From NCBI GenBank assembly GCA_964602415.1, contig CAZRQL010000038.1:1-27108 (forward strand): 27,108 bases of DNA, in the 5' to 3' direction. Shown here piece by piece: positions 7,220 to 14,849 of the stretch. Position numbers and translations under genes: made by a program. The stretch's first letter is position 1; every line of letters starts with the position of its first letter. This stretch comes from CAZRQL01 sp964602415. GTDB lineage: Bacteria; Bacteroidota; Bacteroidia; Cytophagales; Flammeovirgaceae. The notes beneath the pieces were generated by a model. That model searched no databases, had not been told where the DNA came from, and saw only the letters and a program-made list of their open reading frames with translations.

Positions 7220-8977
7220 ATGAAATTTTTTAAAATAGCATTGGCCACCGTGGTAGGTCAAATTTTTTTTGTATTGCTTTTGATTATCTTATTTGTTGGC
7301 TTAGGTATCATCTTTAGCCCTTCAACCGATAAAAACAAAGTCAAACCCGGCACGATTCTAAAAATCAGTCTTTCAGGCCAAATTGTAGAAAGAGCCGGCG
7401 AAGACCCACTCGAAGAACTGGGCTTGAGCGACTTGCCGGGTATAGAAAAAAAGATGGGACTCATAGAAATCTTGGCAGCCCTAAAAAAAGCCTCTCAAGA
7501 CCCCAATATTGCGGGGGTGTTTGTGGATGCAGGCTCTGTTTCGGGTAGTTTGACTGTGGTGGATGAGGTGAGAACTGCACTGGCCGAGTTCAAAACATCC
7601 GACAAGTTTGTAGTGGCTTATGGGCAGTTGGTGGGAGAAGCGGGTTTTTATTTGGCCTCTCAAGCCAATGAATTTTATCTCAACCCAATGGGGATGATAG
7701 AGTTCAACGGGCTGAGTGCGGAGGTGATGTTTCTGAAAAAAACCATGGAAAAACTGGGCATCAAGCCTGTGATTTTCAGGGTAGGGAGCTTCAAAAGTGC
7801 CGTTGAGCCATTCATCAGGGAAGACATGAGCCGCGAAAATGACTTGCAGTACCGCGCTTTTCTTGGCTCTATGTACGACTACATGCTGGATAACATAGCC
7901 AAATCGCGCAACCTGTCTTTTTCCCAAGTCAAAAAAATAGCCGCCCAAACCATTGTAGGAACGCCGCAAAGTTTTGTGGAACAAGGCCTCGCCGATGGGC
8001 TTCTCTATTACGGTCAGTTTTTGGAAAAACTAAAAGAAAAAGTAGGGGTTGAAGAACTTAAAGACTTGAAAATTATTTCTTTATCTAAATACATAGCCCA
8101 AACTGACCTTAGTCCTAAGTACGCCAAAGATAAAATAGGCGTGCTCATCTGTGAAGGTGATATTGTTGATTTGGGGACTGAGGGCATCGTAGGGGAAGCC
8201 ACCGCCAGAGAATTGCGCAAACTGCGCCTTGATGACAAAGTCAAAGCCGTGGTGCTAAGGGTCAATTCGCCCGGAGGCAGCGTGATGGCATCCGATGTGA
8301 TTTGGCAAGAAGTAGTCGAAACCCAAAAAGTCAAGCCCGTGGTCGCGTCTATGTCTTCGCTGGCGGCTTCCGGTGGCTACTATATCTCAATGGCCTGCGA
8401 CAAAATTGTAGCCCATCCGCTCACCCTCACAGGCTCTATCGGCATATTTGGGGTTTGGTTTGATGCCAGCGAACTGCTCAACAACAAGTTAGGTATTACC
8501 TTTGACACTGTCAACACCAGTCCTTACGCTGACTTTGGGACTTTTTCGCGCCCCATGAAAGCCGCAGAGCGTGAGTTTATGCAAAGATGGATTGAGGATG
8601 GCTACGCAAGTTTTCTGACCAAAGCCGCCCAAGGCCGTAAAACAGATACAGCTACCATTGGCCGCCATGCACAGGGGCGTGTGTGGACGGGTTTGCAAGC
8701 CTTGGAGTTGGGATTGGCAGATACGCTGGGCAACTTGCAAGATGCCATAAACATAGCCGCTTCGCTGGCCGGTGTTGAAGAGTACCAAGTCAATTACTTG
8801 CCCAAAACCAAATCTTTCATAGAAGAAATGCTGGGAAAAAACAAGGAAGAACAAATCAGAAACGCCCAATTGCGCAAAGAACTCGGAGAACTCTATCCTT
8901 TGTATGAGTCTTACAGACAAATAGCCCAAAAACGAGGAGTTTTGGCAAGACTGCCTTTTGATATCAACATAAAATAA
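7220..8977 (+). CDS. sppA: Signal peptide peptidase SppA, 67K type (peptidase S49)
   Basis: The 585-residue length matches the long, duplicated SppA form. An N-terminal membrane anchor spans about residues 9-33. The N-terminal S49 domain carries the general-base lysine K192 in FRVGSFKSAVEPF. The C-terminal S49 domain carries the nucleophile S384 in SLAASGGYYIS, followed by the conserved LTGSIGIFG. SppA is a membrane-bound tetrameric protease with Ser/Lys dyads formed between domains; it degrades cleaved signal peptides in the inner membrane. The start at 7220 has a TAGGA-like sequence just upstream and follows the CoA-transferase gene by 13 bp, so co-transcription is likely. The functional link between the two is unclear. 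Confidence 0.94.
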   Translation: MKFFKIALATVVGQIFFVLLLIILFVGLGIIFSPSTDKNKVKPGTILKISLSGQIVERAGEDPLEELGLSDLPGIEKKMGLIEILAALKKASQDPNIAGVFVDAGSVSGSLTVVDEVRTALAEFKTSDKFVVAYGQLVGEAGFYLASQANEFYLNPMGMIEFNGLSAEVMFLKKTMEKLGIKPVIFRVGSFKSAVEPFIREDMSRENDLQYRAFLGSMYDYMLDNIAKSRNLSFSQVKKIAAQTIVGTPQSFVEQGLADGLLYYGQFLEKLKEKVGVEELKDLKIISLSKYIAQTDLSPKYAKDKIGVLICEGDIVDLGTEGIVGEATARELRKLRLDDKVKAVVLRVNSPGGSVMASDVIWQEVVETQKVKPVVASMSSLAASGGYYISMACDKIVAHPLTLTGSIGIFGVWFDASELLNNKLGITFDTVNTSPYADFGTFSRPMKAAEREFMQRWIEDGYASFLTKAAQGRKTDTATIGRHAQGRVWTGLQALELGLADTLGNLQDAINIAASLAGVEEYQVNYLPKTKSFIEEMLGKNKEEQIRNAQLRKELGELYPLYESYRQIAQKRGVLARLPFDINIK

Positions 8978-9023
8978 TTGAAGCCCACAAATTCACCATA
9001 ACCCTCTCAAAGCCTGTTTTAAG

Positions 9024-9833
9024 ATGAAAAAAAAGACAATCCGCACATCTGCAAAACCGCGCCGGCTTATTTGGGTGGCGGTTATTTTATTGGCCTTAGT
9101 GGTGTTTGGGAGGGTTTTCAGATTTGGGGCTTTTTCACAAACACCCCGCCAAGGGCAGCAAGGTATCGAACTACCCAAAATCAATCCGGGGGACATCATC
9201 ATCAAGCACTCGGCTTTTACGCTGTGCTACGACGAAGAGCACGAACAGCCGCGTTGGGTGGCTTATGAACTCACCGACCAAGAGTTGGTCAAAAATGCAA
9301 AAAGACAAAATAATTTCCGTCCTGACACAAAAGTACCGACCGGCTCTGCCACCCCCGAAGACTACAAAGGCAGCGGATACGACAGAGGGCATTTAGCCCC
9401 TGCCGCCGATATGGCTTTTTCACTTCAAGCCATGAGCGAGTCTTTTTATATGAGCAATATGTCCCCCCAAGCCCCCGATTTCAACAGAGGTATTTGGAAT
9501 GATTTAGAGGAAACCGTCCGCAGATGGGCAAAAAAAGAAGGCGCGCTTTACATCGTTACGGCGGGGGTACTGGAAAAAGACCTACCCAAAATCGGTAAAA
9601 ACGGCGTGAGCGTACCAAGATACTATTACAAAGCCATTCTGGATTTGGACGGCGAACCAAAAGGGATTGCTTTTGTTTTGAGAAATGAAGGCTCAAAACA
9701 ACCGCTGCGGTCTTTTGCCGTCAGTATAGACAGCTTGGAAAAACTCACAGGGATAGATTTTTTTCACCTTTTGGAAGATGATTTGGAAGAAAAATTGGAA
9801 TCGGGAGTAAATCCTTCTCAATGGGGACTGTAA
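9024..9833 (+). CDS. DNA/RNA non-specific endonuclease (beta-beta-alpha metal, NucA family), membrane-anchored
   Basis: The 269-residue protein begins with a basic n-region and a single hydrophobic helix (about residues 15-29), either a signal anchor or uncleaved signal, placing the nuclease domain outside the cytoplasm. The NUC signature YDRGHLAPAADM (119-130) contains the catalytic histidine H123. SNMSPQ with N145 and NRGIWNDLE (154-162), which supplies metal-binding and structural residues, complete the beta-beta-alpha metal core. These Mg-dependent enzymes cleave single- and double-stranded DNA and RNA, typically for nutrient scavenging. No immunity-protein gene follows, so an export or scavenging role is preferred to a toxin role. 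It sits 46 bp after sppA. Confidence 0.92.
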   Translation: MKKKTIRTSAKPRRLIWVAVILLALVVFGRVFRFGAFSQTPRQGQQGIELPKINPGDIIIKHSAFTLCYDEEHEQPRWVAYELTDQELVKNAKRQNNFRPDTKVPTGSATPEDYKGSGYDRGHLAPAADMAFSLQAMSESFYMSNMSPQAPDFNRGIWNDLEETVRRWAKKEGALYIVTAGVLEKDLPKIGKNGVSVPRYYYKAILDLDGEPKGIAFVLRNEGSKQPLRSFAVSIDSLEKLTGIDFFHLLEDDLEEKLESGVNPSQWGL

Positions 9834-9841
9834 ATCTTGTG

Positions 9842-9873
9842 TTTGCTTAAAGTGTTGTTTTGGTTTAGTTTTG
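9842..9873 (+). promoter_or_regulatory. Promoter candidate TTTG-N20-TAGTTTTG upstream of the M48 gene
   Basis: TTTG at 9842-9845 and TAGTTTTG at 9866-9873 match the Bacteroidota -33/-7 consensus (TTTG, TAnnTTTG), separated by 20 bp. Transcription would begin near 9880, giving a leader of about 10 bases before the ATG at 9890. The match suggests that the M48 gene and its overlapping downstream partner form their own unit. Confidence 0.5.
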
Positions 9874-9889
9874 CATAAAATAGGTTTCA

Positions 9890-10696
9890 ATGAAAAAATT
9901 TATTATTTTAATAACCGTGGCGGTTGTTTTGCCTTTCTACATGTCTTGCAAAGAAAATAAGGGAGTTATATTGTTTAGCATTCAAAATGATATTGATTTG
10001 GGCAAGCAAGTCAGGGACGAAATTTTGGCCAATCCCAGAGAGTACCCCATTTTGTCTGAAACACAGTATCCTCAGGCCTATGCTTACCTGAGAGAAATGA
10101 CCACCACCATACTCAATTCGGGTGAACTTACCTACCGCGACAAATTTGCTTGGGAGGTGCGTATCATCAACCAAGACGTTTTGAACGCCTTCGCTGCGCC
10201 CGGAGGGTATATTTTTGTCTATACCGGGCTGATTAAGTATTTGGACAGGGCGGATGATTTGGCGGGGGTGTTGGGGCACGAAATAGCCCATGCCGACCAA
10301 CGCCACAGCAGCCGGCAACTCCAACAGCAATACGGCATCAGTTTTTTGTTCAGTATGATACTGGGCGAGAACCCCAACAAGCTCAAAGAAATAGCAGCTC
10401 AGATGGCCGGCAAACTGACAGGACTCAGCTTTAGCCGCAGCCACGAAACCGAAGCCGACAAATATTCGGTGATTTACCTTGCCAAAACGCCTTATGTGTG
10501 CAATGGTGCGGCTTCGTTCTTCCAAAAAATGATTGACAGCGGCCAACAACCGGGCGTACCTGAGTTTTTGAGCACCCACCCTGACTCCAAAAAACGCGTA
10601 GATGAAATCAACAAGCAGGCTCAAGACAAAAAATGTAACACAACCAACCCCATAGGAGGTGATGGATATGCAAAGTTTAAGGCTATGCTTCCTTAG
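9890..10696 (+). CDS. M48 family metalloprotease, lipoprotein
   Basis: The product is a 268-residue M48-type zinc protease. The N-terminal hydrophobic segment ends in a lipobox-like FYMSC with C20, followed by KENKG, predicting a lipid-anchored periplasmic protein. The catalytic motif VLGHEIAHADQRHS supplies H130, E131 and H134; HETEADKYS supplies the third ligand E188. NAFAAPGGYIFVYTGLI (about 99-115) is the typical strand preceding the zinc site. Homologues such as BepA and YcaL act in outer-membrane protein quality control; that role is inference here. The C-terminal codons contain the ribosome binding site of the next gene, which overlaps by 29 bp, indicating translational coupling. A good promoter candidate lies directly upstream. 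Confidence 0.92.
   Translation: MKKFIILITVAVVLPFYMSCKENKGVILFSIQNDIDLGKQVRDEILANPREYPILSETQYPQAYAYLREMTTTILNSGELTYRDKFAWEVRIINQDVLNAFAAPGGYIFVYTGLIKYLDRADDLAGVLGHEIAHADQRHSSRQLQQQYGISFLFSMILGENPNKLKEIAAQMAGKLTGLSFSRSHETEADKYSVIYLAKTPYVCNGAASFFQKMIDSGQQPGVPEFLSTHPDSKKRVDEINKQAQDKKCNTTNPIGGDGYAKFKAMLP
10654..10660 (+). promoter_or_regulatory. Strong Shine-Dalgarno site inside the M48 gene
   Basis: AGGAGGT lies seven bases before ATG 10668. Strong Shine-Dalgarno sequences are uncommon in Bacteroidota. This one decides the start of the overlapping gene in favour of 10668 over the GTG (10659) and ATG (10662), which lie too close to the site. Confidence 0.6.
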
Positions 10697-12272
10697 TTGC
10701 TTATTCGGATTCTTTTTTGTGGGCAATCTTGAAGCCCAAATCTGGCAAAGTGGTTATCTGGAAAGCGAAATCACAGACAAAACCAGCGATGAGTACCGTT
10801 TGTTTTTATTGGGAACCAAAGGACTCATTATAGCCCAAATCCTACCCAACGAGCAAAGAAAAAGAGAAATACTGCTTGATTGCTTCGATACGGCTTTTCA
10901 AAAAAAATGGTCTCAGCATGTGCCTATACCCCTTTCGCTGAATTTCATAAGCTATTACGTGGGCAGCAGCGAATTGTTTGTTTTTACTTTAACTGAAAAA
11001 AATGATTACCAAGTCATTAGGATTAGCGTCTCAGATGGAAGTTTTGTTTTGAACAAGTTCAGTGACTTCAAAAAATTTGAGATTAATCATTTTGCTGCCA
11101 TAGACAGCTTTGCAATTTTAGGCGGGGTGCTCTTTGAAAAATCTGTGTTGGTGCTGAAAAATTTAGAGTCCAACAAAACTTTTGCTCCTCCGATTTTGTC
11201 CAAAGCCGAAGCCGAACTGACCCATCTGGTGTTGGATACCCTCAACCGCCAAATATGGACTGTACTCAAAGGGCGACAAAAACAATCTAAAGAGCTGCTT
11301 TATTTCAATCGATTCAATTTGGCAGGAGAACTGAAAAGCAAGTTGGTAATTGCCAAGGGCCGTTTTTACCAACCCGTCCAGTATCGGTTTCTCACAACAG
11401 CCGACACTTCTTTGATTGTTGTGGGCAGCTACGCCCACAGAGGCGAGAGTCTGGTGCAGGGACTGTTTTTTTGGAAGATTACCGGACAAAAACTTGAGAT
11501 TGAAAAGTACTTTGATTTTGCCTTTTTTGACAACTATTTCCGCTACCTTTCTGATAAAAAGCGGGCAAAAATCACTCTAAAAGCTCAAAAAAAACGAGCA
11601 AAAAATAAATTTTACACCATCAGGCAACGTTTGATGCTGCACGAACCGATTCTTACGCCTGAGGGTACAATTTTGCTGGTGGGCGAAAGCTACCAAGGAA
11701 TTCCCCGCTCCTCCCCAAGCCAACCCCTACAGCCTTACTACTACTCAAGGAAAATTGATTTCTACACCCGCGCCTACATACCGCCACCGAGCTACACTAC
11801 TCCATCACTTGATTATCAGCGACTTGTGCCACCATTTTTGACCAAACCCGACCACGGTTATGAGAGAGACAACTGGGGAGAGTTTCGTTATGAACATTCT
11901 ATGAGCACTTGCTTTTCACAAGAAGGTCAAAAACTATGGGACAATAGTTTTGTTTTTCAAAAACTAACTGAAAATCAACCCGTGGAACTGTCTTCTGTTG
12001 TTCAAGTAGCGGATTCTCTGGTTATGGTTTATTGTGATGGCACTCAAGTAAGTATGAAAGTCTCTTTGCCTAAAAAATACCAAGACCAAACCAATACCCT
12101 TCCTTTGCTCAACGAGAATGTGATTGTGGATTTGCACATAAACGGCGGTATGGCGTTTTGGTACGATAAACACCTCTTACATTGCGGGATAAGAGAAATT
12201 CGTCTTAAAGGACAATCTATTTTTAAGTCGAAGCGTTATTTTTATGTCTCTAAGCTGTCTATTTTAAAGTAA
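10668..12272 (+). CDS. Secreted protein of unknown function, coupled to the M48 protease
   Basis: The 534-residue product starts with a clear signal peptide (MQSLRLCFLSCLFGFFFVGNLEA, cleavage before QIWQ). The remainder is rich in beta-strand-like stretches separated by short turns, suggesting a propeller-like or multi-strand exported domain. About residues 300-325 form a very basic stretch (KKRAKITLKAQKKRAKNK). Then come YTIRQRLMLHEPILTPEGTILLVGESYQ, a Pro/Tyr-rich loop (SSPSQPLQPYYYSRK) and a C-terminal strand region with GQKLWDNSF. From memory the MLHEPI..EG..LLVGESY and LWDNSF elements resemble a conserved but uncharacterised Bacteroidota family; I have not tested this. The gene overlaps the M48 gene by 29 bp and has its own strong Shine-Dalgarno, so the proteins are likely made together. 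Function unknown. Confidence 0.82.
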   Translation: MQSLRLCFLSCLFGFFFVGNLEAQIWQSGYLESEITDKTSDEYRLFLLGTKGLIIAQILPNEQRKREILLDCFDTAFQKKWSQHVPIPLSLNFISYYVGSSELFVFTLTEKNDYQVIRISVSDGSFVLNKFSDFKKFEINHFAAIDSFAILGGVLFEKSVLVLKNLESNKTFAPPILSKAEAELTHLVLDTLNRQIWTVLKGRQKQSKELLYFNRFNLAGELKSKLVIAKGRFYQPVQYRFLTTADTSLIVVGSYAHRGESLVQGLFFWKITGQKLEIEKYFDFAFFDNYFRYLSDKKRAKITLKAQKKRAKNKFYTIRQRLMLHEPILTPEGTILLVGESYQGIPRSSPSQPLQPYYYSRKIDFYTRAYIPPPSYTTPSLDYQRLVPPFLTKPDHGYERDNWGEFRYEHSMSTCFSQEGQKLWDNSFVFQKLTENQPVELSSVVQVADSLVMVYCDGTQVSMKVSLPKKYQDQTNTLPLLNENVIVDLHINGGMAFWYDKHLLHCGIREIRLKGQSIFKSKRYFYVSKLSILK

Positions 12273-12380
12273 TGTTCTGACAGGAGGTTAGTTTTCGTTC
12301 CATCATAATAGAACGTTGAATTACCGAGTTATTAAATAGCACTTTTCGTTTACAAGCAAAACACAAAAATACTTACTGTC

Positions 12381-14399
12381 TTGCTTTGGGCAGTTTCTGT
12401 TTCTCTTTGCCAAGCACAGCTTAGAATTAAGTCCTACGAAGAGGCAAAATCTCAAACTTGGGGTGCAGAGAACCCAATGTTTACATCGGTAAACTCAGAC
12501 CGCTTCAAAAATCAAGATGCTGTTATTTTGGGCATCGATTTGAAAGCCGAATACAACACCAACGAAGATGAAATCAACTCTTCAGTATTGGCTCGCAAAC
12601 AAATACTGATTAACTCGCGCCCCGAAGCAATGGGAAACATCAAATTTTCTGAGCTTTGGCCTGAATTCTTGCCCCGACAACTTGAGGGAGAGATTCAGTT
12701 TTTGGGTCTTCGCATCCAAAAACCCTCCGGCTCGCCTGTGGAGATAAAAGTATCGAAGTGGCAAGAAAATCTCAATCTGACATTGGCCGCAGGTGATATA
12801 TTGGATGCCTTTGTGTACAGTTCAGAAGTAAAACAGGCAGTAGGCGGGCATATTTTCAAACCCATGAGGCTTTACAATCAATACATTTATCCCATCGTCG
12901 GGGCCAAATACAGTGTAGAAATCAGTAAAGAATGTTATTTTATTGTCAAGAGCTACAACGATGCTACAAAGTTCAAAAACAAACAGACTCCAAAATCCAT
13001 TATATACACGCACGAATTCAACAACTCAGAGCGGCATCCCGTACAGACTTTTTCCCCATTTCTGCGTACTTGCCCCACCACACTCATAGAGGTCTCTTAC
13101 ACAGCGGGAAGCAAAGATTTTATCAACTCTTTTGTTGATTTAGGTACGCCGGGCAGAGCCAAGCATCTTATTTCGCCCAAAGACATGCTGAGATTTTTTT
13201 CTGATAAGGTGGATAAAAAAATCGGCGGTAAACTCTACTATGAATCACTGTCAAAAGAATGGATAGCCGCTTTAAAAAAGAAAAAAATTACTCCAAAAGC
13301 AGGCCAAACAGTGTTCGTTACCGAGCTTTATGACTACATCCGCAACCGCTATGCAGTAAAAGGTGAAAAAGCCCCTTACAACAAACAAGGGATGATTGAG
13401 GCTATGAGCTACACTTTGACCAAAAGTAAAGTCCCTCATGAACTCTACGTTGTCGCACCCATTCACGTAGGCGATGCAAAAGAATTGGCACTTTATGAAG
13501 AGGCTATTTTAGTCATCCGTTTCAAGGAAGACAGAACCTTGTATATCTCATCTTTTGGCGAAAACGACAATATCAACGATGTGCCAATTGACGCACACTC
13601 CGGTAAAACATATCTGATTACCATCTCAGAAAAACCTGAATACCAAAAAATCAAGCCAGTGCCTTTTCCCGCGACTGAGTCTTTGGTAAACTCACTCAAA
13701 TTTGATTACCAACTCCAACTCTCGGACTCCATGGCTATGCTAAACTTACAAGGCTCAGCAGACGGGGTGATGAGAAAATCAAGTCAAAACCTTTTCATCT
13801 CAGCTTCAAATTATTGGGAGCAGGAATCAAAGAAATTTACTATGGCTGCCCTAAGCCCCGAATCAATCCGACAAGCCGACAGCCTTCGAGATACCAAAAT
13901 ACAAACACACTATAAAGACTTGACTGGTAAAATATTCAAGATTGAAAAATTGAATATCAGCAAGTTGGGTAGAGAGCTTGACCAGACTCTCTTTGAGTTT
14001 GAGTCCAATATGATTTCTACCGACCTCAAGATTGAGCCGAGTTTCTCCCTCAAGCCCGCAAGTTTTGTACATGAATTGCCATACTTGGGTGCTGACGACA
14101 ATTTGGCTCGCCGTGGCGATATTATTTTCCCCGCCGCAGGAAGCTATGAGTACAATTTCAAAATCATAGTGCCTGCAGGTTATCAGTTTAAGGCTGCCAA
14201 CAGCGAAAAAAATGTAAAAAACGACGTGGGTGAAGCCTCTTTCAACCTAAAAAACAACGGCAGCACGGTGGAAATCTCTCTGAAATACAGTTTCAAAAAC
14301 TATCTCGAGACCCCCGTTTACTGGCCAAAAGTATCTGACATACTCAAAGTCATAGAAGAGTTCAAAGCTCAAAATATTGAACTGACCAATATCAACTAA
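12381..14399 (+). CDS. Exported DUF3857/transglutaminase-like protein, start uncertain
   Basis: This product of about 672 residues has an N-terminal DUF3857-like beta region (about 45-240, including LAAGDILDAFVYSSEV). A transglutaminase-like middle follows (about 305-410), and then a C-terminal beta domain of the kind that follows DUF3857 proteins (about 565-672: GDIIFPAAGSYEYNFKIIVPAGYQF). The usual catalytic Cys of the transglutaminase core is absent where expected (YNKQGMIEAMSYTL, 333-346), so activity is doubtful. The TTG at 12381 gives a truncated signal peptide, MLWAVSVSLCQA. The frame is open back to 12336 and upstream codons add a basic, hydrophobic stretch (KQNTKILTVL) completing a normal signal peptide, but no ATG, GTG or earlier TTG is available. 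The gene may use a rare start, or its start may have been lost. It follows the unknown secreted protein. Confidence 0.72.
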   Translation: MLWAVSVSLCQAQLRIKSYEEAKSQTWGAENPMFTSVNSDRFKNQDAVILGIDLKAEYNTNEDEINSSVLARKQILINSRPEAMGNIKFSELWPEFLPRQLEGEIQFLGLRIQKPSGSPVEIKVSKWQENLNLTLAAGDILDAFVYSSEVKQAVGGHIFKPMRLYNQYIYPIVGAKYSVEISKECYFIVKSYNDATKFKNKQTPKSIIYTHEFNNSERHPVQTFSPFLRTCPTTLIEVSYTAGSKDFINSFVDLGTPGRAKHLISPKDMLRFFSDKVDKKIGGKLYYESLSKEWIAALKKKKITPKAGQTVFVTELYDYIRNRYAVKGEKAPYNKQGMIEAMSYTLTKSKVPHELYVVAPIHVGDAKELALYEEAILVIRFKEDRTLYISSFGENDNINDVPIDAHSGKTYLITISEKPEYQKIKPVPFPATESLVNSLKFDYQLQLSDSMAMLNLQGSADGVMRKSSQNLFISASNYWEQESKKFTMAALSPESIRQADSLRDTKIQTHYKDLTGKIFKIEKLNISKLGRELDQTLFEFESNMISTDLKIEPSFSLKPASFVHELPYLGADDNLARRGDIIFPAAGSYEYNFKIIVPAGYQFKAANSEKNVKNDVGEASFNLKNNGSTVEISLKYSFKNYLETPVYWPKVSDILKVIEEFKAQNIELTNIN

Positions 14400-14402
14400 G
14401 GG

Positions 14403-14444
14403 TTTTATGCCCTTGCAGGCCAAACATCTTGCAAGGGCAATAAA
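14403..14444. terminator. Bidirectional hairpin terminator between convergent genes
   Basis: GCCCTTGCA (14409-14417) and TGCAAGGGC (14430-14438) form a perfect 9-bp stem with a 12-base loop. A-rich and T-rich flanks (TTTTAT on the left; AATAAAAC then a T run on the right) give U tracts on either strand. It sits between the stops of the DUF3857 gene and the response-regulator gene. Confidence 0.8.
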
Positions 14445-14463
14445 ACAATTTTTTAACCAACCC

Positions 14464-14838
14464 TTATTCTAATCCAAAAATTGACTTTATGGTCTTTGTA
14501 GATATGGGTTTGACTAAATACCTTTCTGAGAGTCCGTGTGCTTCGGCTTTGATTTTATCATCCGTACACATTGAACTTGTCAAAATGTAAACTTTAGAAC
14601 TAAATTCTTGTTTTTCAAACTCATCTAAAAACTTCCAGCCATCCCAAACAGGCATGTTGATGTCCAGAAAAATAACATCGGGCAGTGGCTGTGCTTGGGC
14701 GATTTTTGTCTGTAAATCTTCAAAAGCCACTTTGCCATTGGGAAAGTGAAGCAGTTCTACATCATTCAATGACTGTTTTATCATTGTTGAGGTTACAAAA
14801 ACTTGCACGGGGTCATCTTCTACCAGATAAATTAGCAT
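14464..14838 (-). CDS. Single-domain response regulator (CheY-like receiver)
   Basis: The 124-residue protein is a receiver domain without an output domain. Acidic residues E7-D8-D9 (LVEDDP), the phosphoacceptor D59 (VIFLDINMP), T87/S88 (ILTSS) and K110 (YLVKP) with Y107 are in place. It is probably phosphorylated by the PAS histidine kinase encoded just upstream, 11 bp away, and acts through protein contacts or in a phosphorelay. NMPVWDGW after D59 is typical of Bacteroidota stand-alone receivers. The downstream target is not apparent in the window. A bidirectional terminator lies just past its stop. Confidence 0.93.
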   Translation of the reverse strand: MLIYLVEDDPVQVFVTSTMIKQSLNDVELLHFPNGKVAFEDLQTKIAQAQPLPDVIFLDINMPVWDGWKFLDEFEKQEFSSKVYILTSSMCTDDKIKAEAHGLSERYLVKPISTKTIKSIFGLE

Positions 14839-14849
14839 AGCTGAAGAGT

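Noticed and set aside
9024..9833. Secreted nuclease toxin with immunity gene
   Set aside because: No toxin-delivery domain and no small immunity-like gene downstream; the next gene is an M48 protease with its own promoter candidate.
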